61,130 nucleotides of DNA from a virus: positions 1-61,130 of the IMG/VR virus record IMGVR_UViG_3300032050_000140; one strand, given 5' to 3'. Under the pieces are notes generated by a model that saw nothing but the letters and a program-made list of their open reading frames with translations, was not told where the DNA came from and ran no database searches. Shown in pieces: positions 37,674-47,334 of the stretch; positions within the stretch are counted from its first letter, which is position 1, and each line of letters begins with the position of its first letter. The position numbers and the translations under genes are program-made.

Positions 37674-38972
37674 CAGAAAACTTTTGAATACTGAAGTTCC
37701 TATGGCAAACAATTTAACTTGCTCTATTGAATCGTTATAAAGATATACATTCATGTAGTATCCTCTTGTACCGAATGATTCAGCTTGACTGTTCTTAACA
37801 CATATCAAAAAGTCAGTAATTAATGGAACATTCCCAATGGTCGTGTCAATAGTAATTGAATTAATAGAAAGATCTACTATTGTACCAACAAGAATTAAAT
37901 TGCTTCCTGAATTTTTATACAAAAGATCACCAATACTTATTGATGAGTCTATATTAAAAGAGAAGTCTGCTACAACAGCAGATGGTGTTGTTGAATCAAC
38001 ATTGCTAGCAGAACCAACTCCTTGAGTAGATAGTGCTTTTACATCGATTGTATTGTCAAATCGTCTTATATAAGCAAACCATTGACCTTCCTTTTCTACA
38101 AAGTAAGTATAATCAATTGTACCTGCACTTATATTGGTATATAGATCAGCAGTCCAAGGATGAGTGCTGTTTAGAGACAAAGTGTTGAATACCTTAACTG
38201 TAAGCGGATCATTATTAAAAATTGTTCTTACGCTTGATTGGTATTGTTGTCCGTAAAAATTATTTCTAGTTGTATTGACATTATGCTGCCACAACTCACC
38301 ATTCTTAAATGTATAAAATATACTATTCATTTCAGTCATCCAATCAGGTTGATAAGACCAAAAAGAATTCCATCCTTCAGCAACTTTTGAATATGTTATT
38401 GTTCTTCTAGGGGTACATTCTTCTATGTCAAATGCTGAAAAATATGTTGTGTCGCCATTATTTACCCAATTGCCTATTGGACATTCTACATCTTCTGCTA
38501 ATGTCCATAACTCATCACCTAAATAAATACCCATTATCCATATAACTCCACCCCATGCAATTGTTAGAGTTTGCTCTGTTATAGGTTCTACAACAAATGA
38601 TTCAAAGATACTACCCTCTTCAATTGTATAAGTTCCGAAAGGGCAAGGGGTGTTGGAGGATAGTGTAGCTCCCAAACTATAATCAATAAGCCAATATCCC
38701 TCTACAGGAAACCAAGATAAAATACTTGCATCTAAAGAAGGAATTATATAAACATTCTTACCATTAGATTCACCATCTTTCTCCACCTCCACCGTAACAG
38801 GCTCTTCACCTATTAATTGATATGTAACACTAATCGTGTCGCACCCTGAGCTCTCTACTGGCGCACTAAACTCATAATAATTCTTACCATTTAGTACGCC
38901 AGTAGCAGTTACCTCTATTGACACAGGCTCTTGACCTATTGGGGTGTAGTTTATTTTTATACAATCACACAT
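37671..38972 (-). CDS. Tail/receptor-interacting protein with N-terminal tandem repeats
   Basis: 433 aa. The N-terminus holds two related segments of about 35 residues (INYTPIGQEPVSIEVTATG and VTYQLIGEEPVTVEVEKDG, each followed by NGKN). The rest is beta-rich with many Trp, Tyr and Asn, as in adhesins. It has several cysteines near residues 2-4 and 45. It lies 9 bp downstream of the tail-hub gene. Probable surface-exposed tail component. Confidence 0.7.
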   Translation of the reverse strand: MCDCIKINYTPIGQEPVSIEVTATGVLNGKNYYEFSAPVESSGCDTISVTYQLIGEEPVTVEVEKDGESNGKNVYIIPSLDASILSWFPVEGYWLIDYSLGATLSSNTPCPFGTYTIEEGSIFESFVVEPITEQTLTIAWGGVIWIMGIYLGDELWTLAEDVECPIGNWVNNGDTTYFSAFDIEECTPRRTITYSKVAEGWNSFWSYQPDWMTEMNSIFYTFKNGELWQHNVNTTRNNFYGQQYQSSVRTIFNNDPLTVKVFNTLSLNSTHPWTADLYTNISAGTIDYTYFVEKEGQWFAYIRRFDNTIDVKALSTQGVGSASNVDSTTPSAVVADFSFNIDSSISIGDLLYKNSGSNLILVGTIVDLSINSITIDTTIGNVPLITDFLICVKNSQAESFGTRGYYMNVYLYNDSIEQVKLFAIGTSVFKSFL

Positions 38973-38981
38973 ATTACAAAA

Positions 38982-41900
38982 TTATAAATCTTCTTCAGGT
39001 GGTGGAGGCAATATAAATCCATTTTGAGTCAACGTAAATGTAGCTGTCAAACCATCACAATATTCAACTACAAAGTCAACACTTCTTACTGATTCAGTTT
39101 CATTACTGTCAATATTAGCATATATATCTTGATCACCATAGCCCAGTTCTGTTACTAAATCAATCCAATCAGTACCATCACCAGTATCTTCAAGTGTAAT
39201 AGTCCAATATGTACTAGATAAAATACTAAACATAAAGAAGGGATCTCCGTATGTATTCCATCCTTTAGTTAAAGCAGTTTGACTTAATGACAAATTACAA
39301 ATTTCTTGTTCTGCATCAGTAAATGCTAAAACATAAGTTTCATTGTAAGGATCATACATTCCAAGTTTTTGAGTGTTTGGATTATCTTTCAACTCATCTC
39401 TAAAATAGTTCTTCATACCATTTGCTGATATTTCCATAACTTGATCACCTGTCATTTGTAATACAGCTCCTCTTCTTGCATCTGTAAAGAAAACTATGTT
39501 GGCAAACTTGGCAAAACTTTCAGGATTATTACTTATACCATATTCAGATGGATGAACAATTTGATTACCTAATACTTCAGGAACAGAAGCAACTTGACCA
39601 CCACCAACAGCATCTACCAACAAGTTTTTTCCATAAAGAACTGACGTTATTTTGTCTTGCTGTAATACCATTAAGTTGGTATCTAATGCGTACAACTTCT
39701 GTATCGGACCGTATTGCTTATCTAAATTCTTAAAGTTTGCTTGAGATAAATTAAATGAGTTTAATCGATTGGTTGATGTATCACCTTTATATATACCACT
39801 ATAACAAAGTGATGCAATTTTATCTTCCTGCTTATAGTCCTCAATAACACTTGTTGCTCTTGGACTATATTTCATAGTAGGTCTCAAGAAGTTATCGTAA
39901 ATTCTATATGACTCAACACCATTACCAAAAGCAAAAGCGTTGAAATCTGAGTTGTCTGACGTTACATTATTAAGTTCAACTATGAGTGGATCACCATTAT
40001 TAAAATCTTGGTCTGATTCCCATTGTTTATAATATACTTTACCTGGTGTTACAGGGCCAATTCCAGGAAAAGCAAGATCTATAACTATAGCATAATTAGT
40101 TACATATAATATAGTGTATTCACCACTAATAGGGCCTACTATAGGTGGAGTTATGTCTGAATTCTGTACCCATACTTTTTCACCAACATTAAATGAATGC
40201 ATTAAATCAGTTGATGTAGGTAAGTTAGGGTTTGCTGGACCTAATACTGTTTTACCTGATGCTTCTGGAACAGTTGGAAACACAGATCCACCTTCAGTAA
40301 AGTCAACATAAGGCCACGAAACCATGTGATTACCATTTTCTATTCGATAAGTCTTACGCATTTCGTAAAATATATCAATATCTGATTCTAATGGTACTGT
40401 TTCAGCTGATAATTGAACTGTAGGTGTCTGTGTAATAGATATTTCGCATAATATTTCATTCCTATTACAAATATATTTATCTCCAATTCCCCTAATTAAC
40501 ATACATAATACCCCATTGTCAGGATCTTCTAGTATGTAATTTGATGTAGGATTTCCAGTTACTAAAGGAACAGTTCCGTTTTGTGATCTTCTAAACATTA
40601 TATTATTAGCAGATGTAACTAAATTATCGCTAGAATCTTTATACTTGAATGATTGATATGCTCCTGACTTCCAAAACCATTCTTCTAAATTCTTATAATA
40701 ATTATCAGATACCCAATTATTAGTTTGGTTTCTAATTGGATCATTGGAATTGGGTGGAGTGTCTCTTATTATATTTATGTTAATGTTTGCACCAGGATAT
40801 ATTGGCCCATTAAATGGCAATATTGCATGCCCTCCATAATCATCTGGATCATAAGCTACTAATTCAGCACTACTATTTACTGGAATACCGCTTCCATAAG
40901 GAAATTGAGAAGTATATGCATCTATTACAGTTGATAATCTATAATCACTTACTGTATCCAATACTTTAAAATTTGCTCTTGCATTAAAAACATATATATC
41001 CCCTATATTGTAATTTCCACTATCAAATGTTAATTCAAATTCATAAACATTTAAAGTGATAGTATATGAAGATGTTGATACAGGTATTAAATATGGACCA
41101 TTCCATCCACTATCAGCATCTGGTGTAGTTGTCCATTGAAAATGTGTTCCAATATTTGTTGGATTAGATGGATCTGGAAGTATTTTTATTGATATTCTGT
41201 AATCTTTTGCCAAATACGAACTTGATAGATATGAAATACTTATATTTATATTTGGTGCATTATTTTGATTTGGATATATTAATGTATTATCACCATTGTT
41301 AGCATAATAGGCATATTCAAATTTTACAGAATTTGATCTATTTCTTACTGGTGTAACCGTTTCGTCTCCATCTACACAAGCACTAGGTCTAGGCCCTCTA
41401 CCACCTTGATATGTATAATATGTTTGAGATTGAGGATTATCTAAAAACACATCAGCTGGATCAGCCTTAATCTTAAAATATAATCCAGCAGTTGAAAAAG
41501 GTGATGTTGCATCTTTATATTCTAACTCAAGTACTTTGAATTGCTTGTTTGAATAAGTAGCTATGCCATTTGATGTTTTAAATATTATATATCCACCAAC
41601 TGTTATTTTATCTCTGTCGGATTCATTTATTAGAAAATATCTAAATACACCATCAGCAATAAATAATCTTGGAAATATATTATAATAATCACCTTGGGCT
41701 TGCTTTATTGCAAATCTATAGTTAGTGGCCCAAAATGGAGGCTCATTATTCAATGTTACTTCAATTGAATTTGCTTTATCTGAGTTTAAAGAAGGTATGT
41801 ATAGTGTGTTTTCTTTACTAGTTAACGCAGTAGTCATTCTACCATATTCATCAAGATAGATGATACCAATCTCATAATCACGATCACTCCTGAATGTTTT

Positions 41901-43028
41901 TTTAGGTTCAGTTGTTATAGACTCATCTCTAAGAATTAATGTATAATCAGGAACTATTTTTATACCATTAGCATTTACAATATCTCTAAATTGAACATAG
42001 TTTCCATAAACAAGTCTATTCCCTATTATCTCTTGAGCTTTTGCACTTAATGGAACATTGTCAAATAGTCTAGTTACCTCACTCGACTCTAAAGGAGTAT
42101 ATATTTTATTAGCACTAAAAGGTATAGTGTATCTATCATTGTCATTTATTTGTATATCAGCTTTATTATAGTTGTCTATTATATATACATTTAATCTGTA
42201 AGTATCAAAGTAAAGTAATTGAATTTGCTCAACAAACTCATTACCAGTATCAACAGTTACATCTACTTTATTATACTTATTCAACATTCCTTTGTTGTCG
42301 CCTGTGTTATAATCATAAGCAAATCCGCTTGCATGAAAAGCAACAGATGAAAAAGGAGATAGTGAACTATATTGATTGTCTTTATACTTAAATCGATATG
42401 AAAAGTATATAAACTTATCTTGAATGTTGTTTGATGTTTCTATTTCTGAATTAAAACTTAAATCAATCTTCGGACTATATAATGGCGGTCTTAAAATTAC
42501 ATTAATATCCTCAACAATTCTAGGATCGTCAGTAATATAACTTTTAGATCTTGCAATATTTATTCTTCTTGGAGGATTTAATCCATCCGTCCAATATATA
42601 AATGGTCCTTCATCTCTAGATACAGGAATGAAGTTTATACCAGTTACAGGATAGCTTTTGTTAAAATTCAACTGCCCTTGAGTACAAAGTAACACAATAC
42701 TAGTGAACTGATATATCTCACTGTACTCAAATATGGCATCAAATGTATCACTAGTAACCAACCAATATATTAGGTTGTCAGCCTCATAAGTCACTGCACC
42801 TATTGTTTTGGCGTTTGACCCTGTATATGTTACACCTCTACCTTCAACTAATTGTTGAATATTTGAAACTAATGTATTGCCTAGTGAATTTGATACAGCA
42901 CCTATATTAGATCCAGATGTTGTATCAATTGTTACGTTTAATGCATCGATATATTCACCATCAGGAACAAGTCTCTCATCAAGATCCTTATTCATCTTAC
43001 CTGCAATAAAAGTCTTTTTTAATTCCAT
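38982..43028 (-). CDS. Tail stabilisation/hub protein with BACON-like C-terminus
   Basis: 1348 aa. The opening KTFIAGKMNKDLDERLVPDG with EYIDALNVTID and later ESFAKFANIVFFTDARRG is the signature of P22 gp10-like tail hub proteins found in crAss-like and other podoviruses. The last about 70 residues (WTITLEDTGDGTDWIDLV to ATFTLTQNGF) read as a BACON domain, which may bind host glycans. Start TAATG-coupled to the 302-aa gene upstream. Confidence 0.8.
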   Translation of the reverse strand: MELKKTFIAGKMNKDLDERLVPDGEYIDALNVTIDTTSGSNIGAVSNSLGNTLVSNIQQLVEGRGVTYTGSNAKTIGAVTYEADNLIYWLVTSDTFDAIFEYSEIYQFTSIVLLCTQGQLNFNKSYPVTGINFIPVSRDEGPFIYWTDGLNPPRRINIARSKSYITDDPRIVEDINVILRPPLYSPKIDLSFNSEIETSNNIQDKFIYFSYRFKYKDNQYSSLSPFSSVAFHASGFAYDYNTGDNKGMLNKYNKVDVTVDTGNEFVEQIQLLYFDTYRLNVYIIDNYNKADIQINDNDRYTIPFSANKIYTPLESSEVTRLFDNVPLSAKAQEIIGNRLVYGNYVQFRDIVNANGIKIVPDYTLILRDESITTEPKKTFRSDRDYEIGIIYLDEYGRMTTALTSKENTLYIPSLNSDKANSIEVTLNNEPPFWATNYRFAIKQAQGDYYNIFPRLFIADGVFRYFLINESDRDKITVGGYIIFKTSNGIATYSNKQFKVLELEYKDATSPFSTAGLYFKIKADPADVFLDNPQSQTYYTYQGGRGPRPSACVDGDETVTPVRNRSNSVKFEYAYYANNGDNTLIYPNQNNAPNINISISYLSSSYLAKDYRISIKILPDPSNPTNIGTHFQWTTTPDADSGWNGPYLIPVSTSSYTITLNVYEFELTFDSGNYNIGDIYVFNARANFKVLDTVSDYRLSTVIDAYTSQFPYGSGIPVNSSAELVAYDPDDYGGHAILPFNGPIYPGANININIIRDTPPNSNDPIRNQTNNWVSDNYYKNLEEWFWKSGAYQSFKYKDSSDNLVTSANNIMFRRSQNGTVPLVTGNPTSNYILEDPDNGVLCMLIRGIGDKYICNRNEILCEISITQTPTVQLSAETVPLESDIDIFYEMRKTYRIENGNHMVSWPYVDFTEGGSVFPTVPEASGKTVLGPANPNLPTSTDLMHSFNVGEKVWVQNSDITPPIVGPISGEYTILYVTNYAIVIDLAFPGIGPVTPGKVYYKQWESDQDFNNGDPLIVELNNVTSDNSDFNAFAFGNGVESYRIYDNFLRPTMKYSPRATSVIEDYKQEDKIASLCYSGIYKGDTSTNRLNSFNLSQANFKNLDKQYGPIQKLYALDTNLMVLQQDKITSVLYGKNLLVDAVGGGQVASVPEVLGNQIVHPSEYGISNNPESFAKFANIVFFTDARRGAVLQMTGDQVMEISANGMKNYFRDELKDNPNTQKLGMYDPYNETYVLAFTDAEQEICNLSLSQTALTKGWNTYGDPFFMFSILSSTYWTITLEDTGDGTDWIDLVTELGYGDQDIYANIDSNETESVRSVDFVVEYCDGLTATFTLTQNGFILPPPPEEDL

Positions 43029-43936
43029 TATTTTATAATTTTATCACGCCCTCTTAGTGACATAAGTAATCTTGCTGGATGTAAGTTACTCAATCTTATT
43101 TTTGTATTTCGTAAAGAAGCCGTCTTGGCTTTTTGCACTCTATTTACAATATATTCTTGAACTCCTGTTTTATTGCTAAGAACCGCCCACTTCAAATAAC
43201 TGTAAATATACTCCTCGGCTAATTTGTTGATTGTGATAAGAGAATCATCACCATTCTCCATTCCATCTGAAATGTATTCAAGAACAATGTAACCATCTTC
43301 AACGCCAGTAGAAAAATCAATTACTCCTGCTGCTTTGTTTATAGTAAACTTAGGATTTCTATTTGCTTCATCAGTAGCTAGACCATAACGTCCACCCATA
43401 TTATAACCAAAGTACCACTCACCATTATAATCCCAACCATAATGACCATTGTAAGGCCCTGGCCCTGTGTATAACTGCTTGTCAAGTCGCATCATGTCAA
43501 TCTTTGATGTACCTGTAACTACTTCACCATTTAAATCGAAAATAATATTGTAGTTATTATCTTGTAAGTATGCTGTAGCTGACAACACTGATCTATTCTC
43601 AGTTAGTTGCAAAAGAACACCTTGTCTAAGTAATGATATCCTTACATAGTTAACATAGTCAGGAGGAAGCACCATCTTTAAGCTATCATCTAAATGCAAC
43701 TCAAGCACTTTTATGTTTCTTAATGCGTCATAGTTAATCTCTTGAATAGCTCTCTTTGCATGAAATAAGACAGTGTATCGCTCAACATTATTGACAAGTT
43801 TATCGTTACCAACATACATCAACATGAAGTTGTTAACTATATCCGCAAGGCTAACATATTGATATGAACCCCAATTCGTATCTTCAGGTATTATACCATT
43901 GTTAGTATAATATTGATAGTTAGTAATGTATGCCAT
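43028..43936 (-). CDS. Head-tail connector / ring protein
   Basis: 302 aa. Opening ITNYQYYTNNGIIPEDTNWG then YVSLADIVNNFMLMYVGNDK, and AKRAIQEINYDALRNIKVLE, resembles the conserved ring proteins between portal and tail in crAss-like podoviruses. A Tyr/Gly-rich loop (GPGPYNGHYGWDYNG) follows and a basic C-terminus. It starts 3 bp after the 236-aa gene. Confidence 0.7.
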   Translation of the reverse strand: MAYITNYQYYTNNGIIPEDTNWGSYQYVSLADIVNNFMLMYVGNDKLVNNVERYTVLFHAKRAIQEINYDALRNIKVLELHLDDSLKMVLPPDYVNYVRISLLRQGVLLQLTENRSVLSATAYLQDNNYNIIFDLNGEVVTGTSKIDMMRLDKQLYTGPGPYNGHYGWDYNGEWYFGYNMGGRYGLATDEANRNPKFTINKAAGVIDFSTGVEDGYIVLEYISDGMENGDDSLITINKLAEEYIYSYLKWAVLSNKTGVQEYIVNRVQKAKTASLRNTKIRLSNLHPARLLMSLRGRDKIIK

Positions 43937-43939
43937 TTA

Positions 43940-44650
43940 TTATTGTTTTTGTTGTATTTCTTGTAGCTCTTCAGCCTTAGCCGCTGCTATAACTTCTTGC
44001 TCTCTAATCGACACGCCAGCATATTGTAATATCTTAACCACCAAATCAGAGAAGTCACTCATAGGCATTTCAAAGTCTTGATAGTCCAAAGCTGATGGGT
44101 TAAATAGTGGATCTCCACCAACAGAAGTATATGTCCACTTAGGCTCTTTTGGATACCTTAAATAGTGAGCATCTACATTTGCTGTTATTGTATTAGGATA
44201 AACCATGAAGTTAGATCTTGATGTAGTTGTACCATCATTATCCATCAATGTATAAACAGGGTAAGCAACAGATGGAGCGGTTAAATTTGAAGTTAATAAA
44301 TAAAGGACTTTCTGTTGACTAACTTTCTCTATTTCCTTATTATTTAAAACTAGTTTTTGAATGAAATAGCTATCTGATGGTGCTTCAAAATATGGTGCTG
44401 TATAAGTTAATGTGTCTACCTTATAAAAGGTATCCAAAACTTCAGATAATTTTTTAGGTACGTCAGAATATCCTTCACCATGCATTCTTTGATTTTGCTT
44501 GATAATCGCATTGCTGTATAGATAGATATATCGTTCAAATACCTCTAACTGTGCCTGCTTGGCATATAGGTTGAACTCAAATGGTGTGATGTATCCCCTA
44601 TTGTCTTTCGCTAATATAGACAGAACTGTATTTCTAACTTCGTTTATCAT
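43940..44650 (-). CDS. Head-tail adaptor / ring protein
   Basis: 236 aa. MINEVRNTVLSILAKDNRGY then ITPFEFNLYAKQAQLEVFER is the start of a conserved adaptor family in Bacteroidetes podoviruses; the C-terminus is a Gln/Glu helix. It has its own terminator and promoter in front (44656-44693), so its level is set separately from the capsid genes. Confidence 0.7.
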   Translation of the reverse strand: MINEVRNTVLSILAKDNRGYITPFEFNLYAKQAQLEVFERYIYLYSNAIIKQNQRMHGEGYSDVPKKLSEVLDTFYKVDTLTYTAPYFEAPSDSYFIQKLVLNNKEIEKVSQQKVLYLLTSNLTAPSVAYPVYTLMDNDGTTTSRSNFMVYPNTITANVDAHYLRYPKEPKWTYTSVGGDPLFNPSALDYQDFEMPMSDFSDLVVKILQYAGVSIREQEVIAAAKAEELQEIQQKQ

Positions 44651-44655
44651 ACTTA

Positions 44656-44663
44656 CAAAGATA
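44656..44663 (-). promoter_or_regulatory. -7 box (TATCTTTG) for the connector genes
   Basis: TATCTTTG on the minus strand, with a TTG 18 bp upstream inside the loop of the preceding terminator. The ATG follows 5 bp after the box. Confidence 0.6.
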
Positions 44664-44666
44664 AAT

Positions 44667-44693
44667 AAAAAAAGGCACTTACAATAAGTGCCT
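44667..44693 (-). terminator. Intrinsic terminator after the 106-aa gene
   Basis: Minus-strand AGGCACTT/AAGTGCCT (44673-44680 with 44686-44693), 8 perfect pairs, 5-nt loop, then a run of seven U. One of the two strongest terminators in the window. Confidence 0.9.
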
Positions 44694-44717
44694 CTTCCTT
44701 TCTAGTTTGATAAATTA

Positions 44718-45038
44718 TTAAGCGATAGCTACAGATGTAATCAATTGTTGAGTTGCACCAACCAATGGTAATGCAGGAACAATGATAGCATCAGGATTTG
44801 AAGCTGCACTATTAGCTAAAGCCAATGCATTAACTACAGCATAGTGAGATGCGTAACTAGCATCAGCAGTAGTAAATGTAATCGTAATTACATCAGCAGT
44901 AGCAACACCACCAATAGCAGTAAGTACTAATGTTGATGTAGATGGCATTGTAATTAAATAATCAGCGTTAGCTGATATTAATGCCTTTGGAAGTGCATCA
45001 GCAGCTCCAATTGTAAATTGCAAAAATTTTCTGTTCAT
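44718..45038 (-). CDS. Small beta-rich head protein
   Basis: 106 aa, Ala/Thr/Ile-rich with alternating hydrophobics (YLITMPSTSTLVLTAIGG, ADVITITFTT), typical of capsid decoration or head-completion proteins. A monocistronic unit: promoter at 45069-45076 in front, terminator behind, so likely highly expressed. Function inferred. Confidence 0.7.
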   Translation of the reverse strand: MNRKFLQFTIGAADALPKALISANADYLITMPSTSTLVLTAIGGVATADVITITFTTADASYASHYAVVNALALANSAASNPDAIIVPALPLVGATQQLITSVAIA

Positions 45039-45068
45039 TTTAAAACGTTTTAAAAGTTAGTAACGATG

Positions 45069-45076
45069 CAAATATA
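45069..45076 (-). promoter_or_regulatory. -7 box (TATATTTG) for the 106-aa gene
   Basis: TATATTTG on the minus strand, 30 bp before the ATG. It is located just inside the gap after the 259-aa gene. Confidence 0.55.
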
Positions 45077-45856
45077 CTAATTATTTGATAATTTATCGTC
45101 TAAGAACTGATACAGCTCAATGCCAGCATCAGACTGTAAATATGAAGCTAAAACAGATGTAGCATTATCACCAAATGGAATGGTCAATAATTTCTTTTTG
45201 TTTTCTTTTAAATTGAAATACAAATCTTTACCATGATTCTTTAAAACCAAATAACCATCAGATAAAGCTCTAGCTGCAATATTGTTTATTTTTAATGATG
45301 GATCATTTACGGCCTCCAAGAAATCTTGCGGATACCTCTTAGCATAAATCATCATATCTCTTTTAATTTCAGAACTACTCATTTTATCAACTTGTCCACC
45401 AACTAAAATACGAGCTACTGCTTCTAATGTATTAAAGTCATTTGCAGCCAAATCTCTAGCGGCCAACTGTGCATCAAGTTCTGAGTACATTGATTGAATA
45501 TCTTCTTCAGCATCTTTTTCATTGTCAAATTCAAAAAACTCACTTCCATTTCCAGGATGATAATGTAAGAATTGTTGTAATACTGGATTAGTTCTAGGAA
45601 CTGTTAAAACACCATCTTCAAATACAATTGGTTCAACAATTACATTTTGATCTTGCTCTTCCTGAAAAGGAGTATTTGAATTTCGAGCGTAACGAAGTGG
45701 GTGATTTGTATTTGTTTCTGTACAATAGTAAAGTAAACGTTGTCTAGGTGTATCCTTTGAAGCTATATAATAAGACAAAGGAGATTGATTGTTTCGCAGA
45801 ATATAAGTTCTGTCTTTTGGTTCGAGGTTTACCCTCTTAATTTGTAATTTTTCCAT
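45077..45856 (-). CDS. Head protein downstream of capsid (hypothetical)
   Basis: 259 aa from the ATG at 45856; the longer frame begins at TTG inside the terminator. IKRVNLEPKDRTYILRNNQS then PLSYYIASKDTPRQRLLYY, a middle DNEKDAEEDIQSMYSELDAQ helix, and an acidic C-terminus. It follows the capsid gene after a terminator. A head-completion or capsid-associated protein is likely; family not recognised. Confidence 0.7.
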   Translation of the reverse strand: MEKLQIKRVNLEPKDRTYILRNNQSPLSYYIASKDTPRQRLLYYCTETNTNHPLRYARNSNTPFQEEQDQNVIVEPIVFEDGVLTVPRTNPVLQQFLHYHPGNGSEFFEFDNEKDAEEDIQSMYSELDAQLAARDLAANDFNTLEAVARILVGGQVDKMSSSEIKRDMMIYAKRYPQDFLEAVNDPSLKINNIAARALSDGYLVLKNHGKDLYFNLKENKKKLLTIPFGDNATSVLASYLQSDAGIELYQFLDDKLSNN

Positions 45857-45875
45857 TTTATATAATTTAAATTTT

Positions 45876-45909
45876 AAAAAAATAGAGAGGGACACTAATG
45901 CCCCTCTCT
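45876..45909 (-). terminator. Intrinsic terminator after the major capsid gene
   Basis: Minus-strand AGAGAGGG/CCCTCTCT (8 perfect pairs, about 10-nt loop) followed by A then seven U. It separates capsid mRNA from downstream genes. Confidence 0.88.
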
Positions 45910-45919
45910 GTATTTATTC

Positions 45920-47329
45920 TTATCCTTTGAAGATAAAGAAGTTGTTAGCACCAAGTGTACAAAGTGCACGCTCAGTTAACAAGTTAACCTCCATTGCATC
46001 TAAGTCACTAGTAGCAGCTCCACCAGCAGAACCAGTCATCCAAGTTTTGTAACGTCTGTTTTCAGTCTCAGAAGCTCGGTAACGAACGTGTAAGAATGGA
46101 CGTTTTGCGTTTTTACCAAGAACTTGGTCATAAACTGTTGTTGTACCAGCAGGAACTAATACTCCGTTTACAGCTCCACCAACTAAACCACCACGAAGAG
46201 TAGCATCATTAAGATATTTCCAGTCAGTTTTGTAGAACTCATAACCTCTACGGAATCCTGTGAATCCAAGATTCAAAGCCATTTGCTCGCTGTTATCAAA
46301 TAATCCGTAAGATGTTCCACCAACTCCGTAAGAGTTTTGAGCAGCTAACATATCATCGATATCGAAAGAGAACTGACGGTTCAAGAACAATGCATTCTCA
46401 GCGATAGCTCCTTGCTTGTCAAGACGTTGTACGATAGTATCAAAGTCAGACAAAGCAGATGGATTACCACCAGCCCATACATTTCCTCTTGATTCGATAG
46501 AAGCGAATAAACCTTGTGTACCTTTGTTACCTAAGTCACCAGTTGTTAATGCGATAGCACCAGATCCAGATTCAGCAACAACACCTTCTACCATTGCCAT
46601 TTCCATATAATCTTCGAAACGTAAACGGTTTTCGTGCTCTGACTTCATATACCATAAGTAACCTGTAGCTCCATTCTCAGTAGTTACTTCAACCCATCCG
46701 ATTTGAGCCATATCAGATCCTGATACAACATATTTATCTTTGATGATGATAGGAGATACTTCAAAAATGCTATCTTGAGCTTCTAATGAACCTGACATTC
46801 CGTTAGATCCTTTTTTGAATTCAGAACCATAAACGAAAGCAGTAAATGTAGCTCCAGTATCAGCTGTAGCAATACCACCAGCATTGTAGAAAGCAACTTT
46901 AAAACGAGTTGCATCTCCAGATACAGGACATTCAGTTACGATACCTTTGTAAGATGAAGATGAAGATGCATTGTTTGATAAGAATACAGTTTGACCAACT
47001 CGGAAAACACAAGTTGCTGAACCAATATCAAAAGTAACAACATCATCACCACCTGAAGCACCTACAGCTGTAACAGCAGTATACTTAGTATGTAAACGAC
47101 CTTGCTCCGCCCACTTAATTAAGTCAGAGTTAGAAGGAAGTTCAGCACCAACCATACGCAAGAAAGATGCGATAGATCGATTACCATAACGCTCGAATTC
47201 TTGCTCATAAGTATCAGGAAGATACTGATTCAAGAAATCAAAGTTTGTAATGTAGTTTGTAGGCAATGCTGCCTTAACGGAGCTAGGTGTAATTGCAACA
47301 CCAGGACTCGCTTGTAATGTACCAGCCAT
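45920..47329 (-). CDS. Major capsid protein
   Basis: 469 aa. Starts AGTLQASPGVAITPSSVKAA; KYTAVTAVGASGGDDVVTFD is followed by a long central region with DYMEMAMVEGV and RYRASETENRRYKTWMTG near the C-terminus. Length, high Ala/Gly content, GC-richer codons, and placement after portal and scaffold and before a strong terminator all indicate the HK97-fold capsid protein. I could not match exact HK97 motifs by eye, so the call rests on context and composition. Confidence 0.85.
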   Translation of the reverse strand: MAGTLQASPGVAITPSSVKAALPTNYITNFDFLNQYLPDTYEQEFERYGNRSIASFLRMVGAELPSNSDLIKWAEQGRLHTKYTAVTAVGASGGDDVVTFDIGSATCVFRVGQTVFLSNNASSSSSYKGIVTECPVSGDATRFKVAFYNAGGIATADTGATFTAFVYGSEFKKGSNGMSGSLEAQDSIFEVSPIIIKDKYVVSGSDMAQIGWVEVTTENGATGYLWYMKSEHENRLRFEDYMEMAMVEGVVAESGSGAIALTTGDLGNKGTQGLFASIESRGNVWAGGNPSALSDFDTIVQRLDKQGAIAENALFLNRQFSFDIDDMLAAQNSYGVGGTSYGLFDNSEQMALNLGFTGFRRGYEFYKTDWKYLNDATLRGGLVGGAVNGVLVPAGTTTVYDQVLGKNAKRPFLHVRYRASETENRRYKTWMTGSAGGAATSDLDAMEVNLLTERALCTLGANNFFIFKG

Positions 47330-47334
47330 TTTTT

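Noticed and set aside
26930-43028. Plus-strand open frames inside the late structural genes
   Set aside because: They are low-complexity hydrophobic reverse-strand readings of long, clearly coding minus-strand genes and lack start context.
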